NCBI GenBank assembly: GCA_900555665.1
Contig: USLX01000010.1
Location: 1-29,322, forward strand
Length of the DNA: 29,322 bases
Reading direction: 5' to 3'
Origin: an uncultured Eubacteriales bacterium
GTDB lineage: Bacteria > Bacillota > Clostridia > Oscillospirales > Oscillospiraceae
The number at the start of each line of letters is the position of its first letter. The first letter of the stretch is position 1. Position numbers and translations under genes: made by a program. The notes below the pieces were generated by a model. That model ran no database searches. It saw nothing but the letters and a program-made list of their open reading frames with translations, and was not told the origin of the DNA. This document shows positions 8,048 to 15,524 of the stretch, one piece after another.

Positions 8048-8314
8048 TTCCGGCTGTCCGCACGGCGGACACCAGAAAAAGATGAGATAAACGAGCAGCC
8101 GTTTCCGGCGTCTGCGGACGCCGGAACGGTTGCTCGCCATCCCAAGAGTGTATTTTTCCAACTGCCAACGCACCCAAGCAGAACGTGGTTATCCGGGTTC
8201 CCCGCGCATACACGAGAGGAACCCGGATGTCCATATTCCGGCATCTATGCAAGGCTACGCATTGCAGAAAATCTATCGCGGCCCCGGCCGCGCAAGGAAG
8301 GAACGAATCAAGAA
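8048..8314 (+). other. Intergenic spacer with hairpins between binding protein and permease
   Basis: This 267-base spacer has no supported gene. It holds a small TGTCCG/CGGACA hairpin (about 8055-8071), a long near-perfect hairpin (about 8093-8135; one G-T pair and one bulge over about 19 bp) and an 11-bp stem with a 16-nt loop (8191-8201 with 8218-8228). None is followed by a good U tract and no promoter was found. Such stems commonly protect the 3' end of an abundant binding-protein mRNA and lower expression of the downstream permease genes. Confidence 0.55.
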
Positions 8315-9301
8315 GTGCGAAATTACATCATCAAGCGAATCTTGCAGGCCATTTTGATCCTGTTCTGCGTAATGTTCATCATCTACGCATTGATCCGCTG
8401 TCTGCCAAGCTCGTTTGCACAGACCATGGCGATCCAGCTCTCGCAGGCTCCGGGCGCAAAGCCCTATGAGGAGTGGCTGCAGCAGCTGAATGCCTCCTAT
8501 GGTCTCGACCTGGACATCGTGCCGGGCTTCTTTACGTGGCTGTCGAAGGCCATCGTGGGCAACTTCGGCGACAGCTGGAAGTGGAACGTGCCGGCGGTGG
8601 CGAAGTTCAACGAGGTCATCGGCCTGTCTGTCATCATGGGCGGCATTTCGTTTGTGATCTCGCTGCTGATTGCGGTGCCGCTCGGCGTGCTGGCCGCAAC
8701 GAAGCAGTATTCCCGCGCGGACTATACGATCACGGCGGTCGCACTGGTGGGCATTTCGCTGCCGACGTTCTTCTTTGCGACGTTGCTGAAGCTGTTCTTC
8801 TCGGTCAAGCTCGGGTGGTTCGATCTGTTCGGCCTCGTCGGGCGAAATTATGCACAGCTCGATCCATGGCACCAGTTCCTCGATAAGGCGAACCATCTGG
8901 TGCTGCCGATCCTGACGCTGGTCATCGTGTCGATCGGCTCGTATATGCGCTATACGCGGACGAATATGCTCGAAGTTCTGAACGCAGACTATATCCGCAC
9001 GGCGCGGGCAAAGGGCCTGTCGGAAAAGAAGGTCATCTACAAGCATGCGTTCCGCAATACGCTGATCCCGCTGGTGACGATCATCGGCGGCTCGCTGCCG
9101 GGCCTGTTCTCCGGCGCGCTCATCACGGAGACGCTCTTCTCCATCCCCGGCATCGGCTATGTGTCGTATCAGTCGATGGTGGCGGGCGATATTCCGTTCT
9201 CAATGTTCTATCTGTCGTTCATGGCGGTGCTCACGCTGGCGAGCAACCTGCTGACCGACATTCTGTACGGCGTGGTTGACCCGCGCGTGCGTATCTCGTA
9301 A
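8315..9301 (+). CDS. Peptide ABC transporter permease, DppB/OppB type
   Basis: This 328-residue inner-membrane subunit has six predicted helices and normal length. It begins with the family start MRNYIIKRILQAILILF. The cytoplasmic coupling (EAA) loop reads ARAKGLSEKKVIYKHAFRN, followed by LIPLVTIIGGSLPGL and TETLFSIPGIG. The start codon is GTG at 8315, chosen because the conserved N-terminus begins there and AAGGAAGG lies upstream. It forms the channel with the OppC-type subunit encoded 17 bases further on. Confidence 0.92.
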   Translation: MRNYIIKRILQAILILFCVMFIIYALIRCLPSSFAQTMAIQLSQAPGAKPYEEWLQQLNASYGLDLDIVPGFFTWLSKAIVGNFGDSWKWNVPAVAKFNEVIGLSVIMGGISFVISLLIAVPLGVLAATKQYSRADYTITAVALVGISLPTFFFATLLKLFFSVKLGWFDLFGLVGRNYAQLDPWHQFLDKANHLVLPILTLVIVSIGSYMRYTRTNMLEVLNADYIRTARAKGLSEKKVIYKHAFRNTLIPLVTIIGGSLPGLFSGALITETLFSIPGIGYVSYQSMVAGDIPFSMFYLSFMAVLTLASNLLTDILYGVVDPRVRIS

Positions 9302-9318
9302 GAAAGGAGACTGCACGA

Positions 9319-10860
9319 ATGAGTGAACATAAAAACGAAGCCCCGAAGCAGGAGCAGCAGTACTCCCTGAACGACGACCGCCGCGTCAAGGTTCTCTCGC
9401 CGGGCGCGCTCGTCGCACGTCGGTTCTTCCGGAACCGGCTGGCCGTCATCGGTCTGTCCATTCTGATCGCGATGTTCCTGTTCTCCTTCCTCGGCGGCGT
9501 CATCAGCCCTTACGGACAGGACGAGCAGTTCTACACCTACACCCAGATGTCCAAGGAATACGTCGGCTTTACGCGCAACGACGCGATGCGCTTTGTCGTG
9601 GCCGACGGACAGGAATTCGGCTCCATCGCGCAGAGCAAGGCGCTCGACGCGTTCAAGAAGGGGCAGGCAGAATTCAACTATAAGGACGTCGATTATACGA
9701 TCGAGGTCGTCAGCGACGACACCTATGCCGTCTATCGGGACGGCGAGGTCATGGGCTACGCCAGCCGCGACCTCATCAATGCCGTCGACGGCGGCGAGGC
9801 CGTTCCGTTCGCGGTGAAGCTGGCCGCGCTGAAGGCCGAGGCCCTCGGCGAGCGCGTGTTCGAGGCGGACGGCGCGGATTATGAGCTCGACGACGCCGGG
9901 AACATCATGCAGAACGGCGCGGAGCTCGGCTATCTCTCCCGCATTGTTGTCTCTGCGGCAGACCCCAGCATCGTGATCACGCGCGACTTCCGCGAGAAGC
10001 TCGAAGAAGCGGTCGACCGCGGGGACGAGAAGTTCAACTACACCGACGAGAACGGCGAGACCGCGGAATATGACATGGTCTTCGACGCAAGCACGAACGT
10101 CTGGTCGGTCAAGCAGATGAAGGATACCTACGTCTATGACCGCTATTCCGCACCGAGCAAGGAGCATCCGCTCGGCACGGACACGAACGGTATGGATATG
10201 CTGACGAGATTGATGTACGGCGGCCGCGTGTCGCTGATCATCGGCTTCATCGTTGTGGCGATCGAGGCGTCGCTCGGCATTCTGCTGGGCGGTATCTCGG
10301 GCTATTTCGGCGGATGGGTCGACGGGCTGATCATGCGCATCGTCGACGTGTTCTACTGCATCCCGTCGATGCCGATCATCATCATCATCGGCTCGGCCAT
10401 GGACGCGATGAAGGTCGATTCCTGGACACGTATGGTCTATCTGATGCTGATCCTGGGCTTCCTCGGCTGGCCGGGCATTGCCCGTCTGGTGCGCGGCCAG
10501 ATCCTCTCGCTGCGCGAGCAGGAGTTCATGCTGGCGACGGAGGCCGGCGGCATCCGCGTCTGGCACCGCATCTTCCGGCACCTCATTCCGAACGTCATCC
10601 CGCAGCTGATCGTCATCTGCACGATGGGCCTCGGCTCGACGATCATGACGGAGGCGACGCTGTCGTTCCTCGGTCTTGGCGTCAAATATCCGTTCGCGTC
10701 GTGGGGCAACATCATCAACGATGTCAATAATGCCTATGTCATGACGAACTATCTGTTTATCTGGATTCCGGCGGGCGTGTGCCTGCTGCTCACCGTCCTC
10801 GGCTTCAACTTTGTCGGCGATGGTCTGCGCGACGCATTCGACCCGAAGATGAAGCGGTAA
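9319..10860 (+). CDS. Peptide ABC transporter permease, OppC type, with large extracellular insertion
   Basis: At 513 residues this subunit is far longer than the usual 280-320. A cytoplasmic tail (1-37) and the first helix (about 38-62) are ordinary. Then come about 200 extra residues before the conserved HPLGTDTNGMDML (from residue 284), which starts the usual five-helix channel domain with the coupling loop TEAGGIRVWHRIFRHLIPN. By topology the insertion lies outside the membrane. It seems to hold repeated units: around FNYKDVDYTIEVV...YRDGEVMGYASR, again around ADYELDDAGNIMQNGAELGYLSR, and again around FNYTDENGETAEYDM. It may contact the enlarged binding protein (inference). The ribosome binding site is AAGGAGA ahead of ATG 9319. 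Confidence 0.9.
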   Translation: MSEHKNEAPKQEQQYSLNDDRRVKVLSPGALVARRFFRNRLAVIGLSILIAMFLFSFLGGVISPYGQDEQFYTYTQMSKEYVGFTRNDAMRFVVADGQEFGSIAQSKALDAFKKGQAEFNYKDVDYTIEVVSDDTYAVYRDGEVMGYASRDLINAVDGGEAVPFAVKLAALKAEALGERVFEADGADYELDDAGNIMQNGAELGYLSRIVVSAADPSIVITRDFREKLEEAVDRGDEKFNYTDENGETAEYDMVFDASTNVWSVKQMKDTYVYDRYSAPSKEHPLGTDTNGMDMLTRLMYGGRVSLIIGFIVVAIEASLGILLGGISGYFGGWVDGLIMRIVDVFYCIPSMPIIIIIGSAMDAMKVDSWTRMVYLMLILGFLGWPGIARLVRGQILSLREQEFMLATEAGGIRVWHRIFRHLIPNVIPQLIVICTMGLGSTIMTEATLSFLGLGVKYPFASWGNIINDVNNAYVMTNYLFIWIPAGVCLLLTVLGFNFVGDGLRDAFDPKMKR

Positions 10861-10878
10861 AGGAAGGAGGAACGCACG

Positions 10879-12030
10879 ATGGCAAAGAAACAGGAAGGAT
10901 ACCTTTCCGGCAAAGAAGCACGGCGGATCTCCAAGGAAAACCGCAAAATTACAAACCAGTTTGAGAAAAAGCGCAAGCGTAAGAATGTTCCCGAGAGCGA
11001 ATATCTTACCAGCATGCACGACCCGAAAAATGCGGTCGAGTTTGATAACCTGCATACCTACTTCTTCACCGACACCGGTGTCGTCAAGTCGGTCGACGGC
11101 GTCTCCTTCGAGGTGCCCACCGGCAAGACTGTTGGTGTCGTCGGTGAGTCCGGCTGCGGCAAATCGGTCACGAGTCTCTCGCTTATGCAGCTGCTCCAGC
11201 GTCCGCAGGGCCAGATCGTCGAGGGCGAAATTCGCCTGAATCTCGGCGATAAGGCCTATGACATCACGAAGACACCCAACGAGAAGATGCAGAGCCTGCG
11301 CGGCAACTATGTCTCCATGATCTTTCAGGAACCCATGACCAGTCTCAATCCGGTCTTCCGCATCGGTGCGCAGATCGATGAGGTCATCGCTCTGCACGAG
11401 GGTGCGCACAAGACGAAGGAAGAGGTCAAGGCCCGTACCATCGAGATGCTCGAGACGGTTGGTATCGCCAACAGCGAAGGTGTCTATATGATGTACCCGC
11501 ATGAGCTCTCCGGCGGCATGCGCCAGCGTGTCATGATCGCCATGGCCCTGGCCTGCAACCCCAAAATTATCATCGCCGACGAGCCCACCACCGCGCTCGA
11601 CGTCACCATCCAGGCCCAGATTCTCGACCTTCTGCGCCAGCTCAAGGACAAGATCAACTCCTCCATCATGCTCATCACGCATGACCTTGGCGTGATTGCG
11701 GAGATGGCGGACTATGTCGTGGTCATGTACGCGGGCAGAATTGTGGAAAAGGGCACCGCCGAAGAGATCTTCGCCCACCCGAGCCACCCCTATACGATCG
11801 GCCTCATGGCCTCCAAGCCGGTGGTCGGGAAAAAGGTCGACAAACTCTACTCCATCCCCGGCAAGGTGCCGAACCCGGTCAATATGCCGGACTATTGCTA
11901 CTTCAAAGACCGCTGCGAAATGCAGCTGGATTGCTGTAAGGGCGAATATCCCTGCGAGATCAGCCTGAGCGAAACACACAAGGTCAGCTGCTATCGCTAT
12001 TACGAGGAAAACAGAAAGGCGGGTGAGTGA
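10879..12030 (+). CDS. Peptide ABC transporter ATPase, OppD/DppD type
   Basis: This 383-residue cytoplasmic ATPase has Walker A GESGCGKS (residues 89-96), the Q-loop stretch IFQEPMTSLNP, signature LSGGMRQR, Walker B IIADEPTTALD and switch histidine in LITHDLG. The C-terminal oligopeptide-transport domain has a cysteine cluster around CYFKDRC...DCC...PC. In some characterised relatives this pattern holds an iron-sulfur cluster. An unusual lysine/arginine-rich N-terminal extension of about 50 residues precedes the ATPase fold. It starts at ATG 10879 behind AAGGAGG, 18 bases after the OppC-type gene. Confidence 0.93.
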   Translation: MAKKQEGYLSGKEARRISKENRKITNQFEKKRKRKNVPESEYLTSMHDPKNAVEFDNLHTYFFTDTGVVKSVDGVSFEVPTGKTVGVVGESGCGKSVTSLSLMQLLQRPQGQIVEGEIRLNLGDKAYDITKTPNEKMQSLRGNYVSMIFQEPMTSLNPVFRIGAQIDEVIALHEGAHKTKEEVKARTIEMLETVGIANSEGVYMMYPHELSGGMRQRVMIAMALACNPKIIIADEPTTALDVTIQAQILDLLRQLKDKINSSIMLITHDLGVIAEMADYVVVMYAGRIVEKGTAEEIFAHPSHPYTIGLMASKPVVGKKVDKLYSIPGKVPNPVNMPDYCYFKDRCEMQLDCCKGEYPCEISLSETHKVSCYRYYEENRKAGE

Positions 12031-12031
12031 A

Positions 12032-13054
12032 ATGGCGGAAAAGAAACTCAATACTGCGGATTTCACCCCCGTGACCTATGACCCGCAGTATATTCTGATG
12101 GTCAACAACCTGAAGAAATACTTCCCCATCAAGGGTGGCCTGCTCTCCAAGACCATCGGCCATGTCAAGGCGGTCGACGGCGTCACGTTCAACCTCAAGC
12201 GCGGCTGCACGATGGGCCTGGTCGGTGAGTCCGGCTGTGGCAAGTCCACCACGGGCCGAACCATCCTGCGCCTTTGCGGCGAAAAAACCGACGGTCAGGT
12301 GCTCTTCAACGGCAAGGAAATCTATGATCTTTCCCCGGCCGAGATGCGCGCCCTGCGCCCGAAGATGCAGATCATTTTCCAGGATCCGTTCTCCAGCCTT
12401 TCGCCGCGTCTGCCGGTCGGCGAGATTATCGGCGAGGCCGTGCGGGAGCATAACCTGGTTCCCAAGGCGGAGTTTGACGATTATATCGATCAGGTCATGG
12501 ATAACTGCGGCCTGCAGCCGTATCACAAGACCCGTTATCCGCACGAATTCTCCGGCGGCCAGCGCCAGCGAATCTGCATCGCCCGCGCCCTTGCACTGAA
12601 TCCGGAATTTGTTGTCTGCGACGAGCCGGTCTCCGCGCTCGACGTGTCCATCCAGGCCCAGATCATCAACCTGCTCAAAGAGCTGCAGGATCGATACAGC
12701 CTGACCTATCTTTTCATTTCGCATGACTTGTCCGTGGTCGAGCATATCTCTGACACCGTCGGTGTTATGTACCTCGGCAACCTCGTGGAATATGGCGATA
12801 CGCAGGACATCTTTGACCATCCGCTTCACCCCTATACCAAGGCGCTGTTTTCGGCCATTCCGATCCCGGATCCCACGATCCGGCGCGAGCGCATCGTCCT
12901 GCAGGGATCCATTCCATCCCCGGCCAATCCGCCGAAGGGCTGCAAGTTCCATACCCGCTGCCCCTACGCAACGGACCGCTGCCGCGAGGAGGCGCCCTGC
13001 CAGCGTGAGGTCGAGCCGGGCCACTATGTGGTCTGCCATCTGTTTGAGAAATGA
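12032..13054 (+). CDS. Peptide ABC transporter ATPase, OppF/DppF type
   Basis: The second ATPase has 340 residues from ATG 12032. GTG 12023 is possible, but the AAAGGCGGG ribosome binding site is spaced for the ATG. Walker A GESGCGKST begins at residue 65. The Q-loop is IFQDPFSSLSPR, the signature FSGGQRQR, Walker B VVCDEPVSALD and the switch ISHDLSV. The C-terminal cysteine motif, CKFHTRCPYA...C...PC, is typical of OppF. It pairs with the OppD-type subunit and starts one base after that gene's stop. Confidence 0.93.
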   Translation: MAEKKLNTADFTPVTYDPQYILMVNNLKKYFPIKGGLLSKTIGHVKAVDGVTFNLKRGCTMGLVGESGCGKSTTGRTILRLCGEKTDGQVLFNGKEIYDLSPAEMRALRPKMQIIFQDPFSSLSPRLPVGEIIGEAVREHNLVPKAEFDDYIDQVMDNCGLQPYHKTRYPHEFSGGQRQRICIARALALNPEFVVCDEPVSALDVSIQAQIINLLKELQDRYSLTYLFISHDLSVVEHISDTVGVMYLGNLVEYGDTQDIFDHPLHPYTKALFSAIPIPDPTIRRERIVLQGSIPSPANPPKGCKFHTRCPYATDRCREEAPCQREVEPGHYVVCHLFEK

Positions 13055-13302
13055 AACGGCGGGACGAATTTGAAGACGACGGCCGCACCGTTGCCGATAT
13101 GAGCGGCATCGCGCCGCAGCCCACGTTTTTGCCCCGCCGCCGCAGAGCGGAGCAGCCCACCTCCGGAGAGGGACTGGATCTCACGCCGAAGGAAAAGCGC
13201 TGGGCCGCGCTCGGCGCAATGAAGGCCGTTCTGGTGATTGCGGGGGCCTATTTGCTGGGCCTCGGTGCGCTGCTTGCGCTGTTGTTTTTGCTCTGGCATT
13301 GA
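13051..13302 (+). CDS. Small single-pass membrane protein at the end of the importer operon
   Basis: This 83-residue protein is not recognised. Its ATG overlaps the OppF-type stop by four bases (ATGA), so it is translated with the transporter. Residues 1-50 are charged, with an acidic start (RRDEFEDDGR) and a basic RRRRAE patch. Residues about 55-81 form one hydrophobic helix, so the N-terminus is probably cytoplasmic. Its position suggests a small accessory subunit or assembly factor of the importer. It could also be a lineage-specific passenger. Confidence 0.65.
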   Translation: MKRRDEFEDDGRTVADMSGIAPQPTFLPRRRRAEQPTSGEGLDLTPKEKRWAALGAMKAVLVIAGAYLLGLGALLALLFLLWH

Positions 13303-13310
13303 ACCATGTA

Positions 13311-13338
13311 CCACCCGGCTGAATCAGCCGGGCGGTTT
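13311..13338 (+). terminator. Probable terminator of the importer operon
   Basis: CCCGGCT (13314-13320) pairs with AGCCGGG (13326-13332) around a 5-nt loop. The T run that follows is short (GGTTTCC), so termination may be partial. It lies nine bases after the last stop codon. Confidence 0.55.
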
Positions 13339-13633
13339 CCTAGGGTGTATGCTTCCAACTCGCAACACACTCGGACAGAGGGCCTTTTCACGCTGTGCCG
13401 TGTCATTTTTCCTTGAAATACGTCAGGATTCCTGCGAAAAAATGTCTTGCGCAGCGCGAAAATTCCCAGCTGCCGGTCACATTTTCAGTTTTCAGATACC
13501 CTCTAGGCTTGCTCTGAAAACGGCCAATCCACCGGGGCGGCGGCGCAGCACGATACTTCCGTACCGCCGTCACATCGCCGGCAGACAGAGATCTCCGGAC
13601 AATTTGTTCGGAATCTCTGAAGAATCCCCAAAA
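13339..13633. other. Intergenic stretch with no supported gene
   Basis: About 295 bases lie between the importer terminator and the exporter promoter. Open frames here lack ribosome binding sites and family resemblance. No repeat or recognisable RNA class is visible. I see nothing definite in it. Confidence 0.5.
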
Positions 13634-13661
13634 TTGATTGCCTTTTGTTCCAAATTATGAT
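13634..13661 (+). promoter_or_regulatory. Sigma-A promoter of the ABC exporter pair
   Basis: -35 TTGATT (13634-13639), a 16-bp spacer, then -10 TATGAT (13656-13661). A GGAGCC/GGCTCC hairpin (13683-13698) follows in the leader. The predicted start near 13668 supports translation from TTG 13719 and excludes earlier in-frame starts. Confidence 0.65.
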
Positions 13662-13718
13662 AGGATCAAAAGGCTTTACCACGGAGCCGCCCGGCTCCAG
13701 AGAAAGCGAGGGGATATT

Positions 13719-15524
13719 TTGAATCAAAAACCGCAAAAGACGGGGAACGGCCGCACGCTGCTCCGGCTTCTGCATGGAAGCTGGGGCTATTTTACGGTCT
13801 GTATCCTTGCCGGCCTGGTCTTTACGGGCTGTGAGCTTGTGATCCCGCAGATCATTCGGATCAGTGTCGACTCGCTGATCGGCACGGAGCCCATCCGCGT
13901 CCCGGCCGTGCAGCGGATTGCGTCGCTCTTCGGAGGCGTAGAGCATTTGCGCGCTGCACTCTGGATTCCGGCGGCGCTTATGGCCGGAATGGGATTGCTC
14001 TCGGCACTGTTTCGCTACCTGACGAATCTCTACAGCGCCAAAGCGGGGGAGACCCTGGTCAAGACCAGCCGGGACCTTCTCTACCACCACATTCAGCACC
14101 TGCCCTGGGCCTGGCATATGAAAAACCCGACCGGCGACATCATTCAGCGCTGCACGTCTGACGTGGAGCGCATCAAACAGTTTTTCCAGGAGCAGTTTGT
14201 CCAGGTTTTTCGCATGCTCGCCATGATCCTCCTTTCACTCACCTGCATGGCGCTCATGAACTGGCGGCTGGCAATTGTCCCGGGCGTGATGTTCCCCATC
14301 ATCGTCACCTATTCGATCCTCTTCCATAACCGCATCCGCGACCGCTTCACGGCCTGTGATGAGAGTGAGGGCGTCCTGTCCACCATTGCCCAGGAAAACC
14401 TCACGGGCGTGCGCGTTGTGCGCGCGTTCGGCCGCGAAAATTATGAGCGCGAACGCTTCGAGCGGCAGAATCAGGAATATACCACCCTCTGGGTGAAGCT
14501 CTGCAAAACCCTCTCTGACTTCTGGGCCGTCGGCGATACGACAGCCTGCATCCAGACGATGCTGGTCGTCGTCCTCGGCGCGCTGCTCTGTGTCCGCGGT
14601 CAGATGACCGAAGGAGAGTTCGTCTCGTTTTCCATCTATAATACCATGATCATTGGCCCGGTTCGCCGCCTCGGCCGCGTGATCTCGGAGATGAGCAAGG
14701 CCGGCGTCTCCGTGGCCCGCCTCGGCGAGATCCTTGACGCGCCTGCCGAACAGGATGCGCCCGGCGCAGTGCCGGCACCGATGAACGGTGATATTGCCTT
14801 TGACCACGTTACCTTCCGGTATGAAACAGGCCCGGATGTCCTGCAGGATGTCTCCTTCACCATCCCCAGCGGCACCAGCTTTGGTGTCCTCGGCGGCACA
14901 GGCGCCGGTAAGAGCAGCCTGCTTTTGATGCTCTGCAGGCTTTATGCGCCGTGTGAAGGAAGCGTCAGCGTTGGTGGAGTTGATCTTGCTGATCTGCCTG
15001 CCGCCTGGGTGCGGGAAAACGTCGGCGTTGTCCTGCAGGAACCGTTCCTGTTCTCCCGCACAATCGCGGAGAACGTCGGCATCTGCGGTGCGGATGCCGA
15101 AACCATCCACCGCGCAGCGGCCACGGCCTGCATTGCAGACGACATCGAGAGCTTTGCAAACGGCTATGATACCATGGTTGGGGAGCGCGGCGTCACGCTC
15201 TCCGGAGGCCAGAAGCAGCGCGTTGCCATTGCCCGTATGCTCACGAAAAAGACACCCATCATGGTCTTTGACGATTCGCTGTCTGCTGTCGACACGCAGA
15301 CGGACGAGAAGATCCGCGCGGCGCTGCAGCGTGATCTGGCCGGCGCAACCACCATCATCATCTCCCACCGTATCACCACGCTTTTGGACTGCGACAACAT
15401 CCTGGTTCTCGACCGGGGCCGTGTCCTCCAGCTTGGCACGCCTGCGGAGCTTCTGGCGCAGCCGGGCTTGTTCCGTAAAATTTACGACATGCAGATGTCC
15501 ATCGGAGAGGAGGCGGACGCATGA
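13719..15524 (+). CDS. ABC exporter half-transporter with degenerate ATP site (BmrC-like partner)
   Basis: This protein is 601 residues from TTG 13719, behind GAGGGGA. An N-terminal six-helix exporter membrane domain is followed by an ATPase domain with Walker A GGTGAGKSS (Lys398), Q-loop LQEPFLFSRT, a canonical signature LSGGQ (494-498), Walker B MVFDD and switch ISHRITT. The catalytic glutamate after Walker B is aspartate (Asp519), so its own site should hydrolyse poorly. Its signature completes the active site of the partner encoded next. This asymmetry is known in heterodimeric multidrug exporters such as BmrCD. Export of drugs, peptides or lipids is possible; the cargo cannot be told. 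Confidence 0.9.
   Translation: MNQKPQKTGNGRTLLRLLHGSWGYFTVCILAGLVFTGCELVIPQIIRISVDSLIGTEPIRVPAVQRIASLFGGVEHLRAALWIPAALMAGMGLLSALFRYLTNLYSAKAGETLVKTSRDLLYHHIQHLPWAWHMKNPTGDIIQRCTSDVERIKQFFQEQFVQVFRMLAMILLSLTCMALMNWRLAIVPGVMFPIIVTYSILFHNRIRDRFTACDESEGVLSTIAQENLTGVRVVRAFGRENYERERFERQNQEYTTLWVKLCKTLSDFWAVGDTTACIQTMLVVVLGALLCVRGQMTEGEFVSFSIYNTMIIGPVRRLGRVISEMSKAGVSVARLGEILDAPAEQDAPGAVPAPMNGDIAFDHVTFRYETGPDVLQDVSFTIPSGTSFGVLGGTGAGKSSLLLMLCRLYAPCEGSVSVGGVDLADLPAAWVRENVGVVLQEPFLFSRTIAENVGICGADAETIHRAAATACIADDIESFANGYDTMVGERGVTLSGGQKQRVAIARMLTKKTPIMVFDDSLSAVDTQTDEKIRAALQRDLAGATTIIISHRITTLLDCDNILVLDRGRVLQLGTPAELLAQPGLFRKIYDMQMSIGEEADA

Noticed and set aside
5705..8173. 822-codon minus-strand open frame opposite the binding protein
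   Set aside because: Its valine/aspartate-rich, motif-free sequence is a shadow of the real lipoprotein gene.
9208..12066. 952-codon minus-strand open frame opposite the oppC and oppD genes
   Set aside because: It is long only because of third-position GC bias on the coding strand. The plus strand holds complete, motif-rich transporter genes.
13238..13660. 140-codon open frame between the importer and exporter operons
   Set aside because: It overlaps the small membrane protein gene, the terminator and the exporter promoter, and has no family resemblance.
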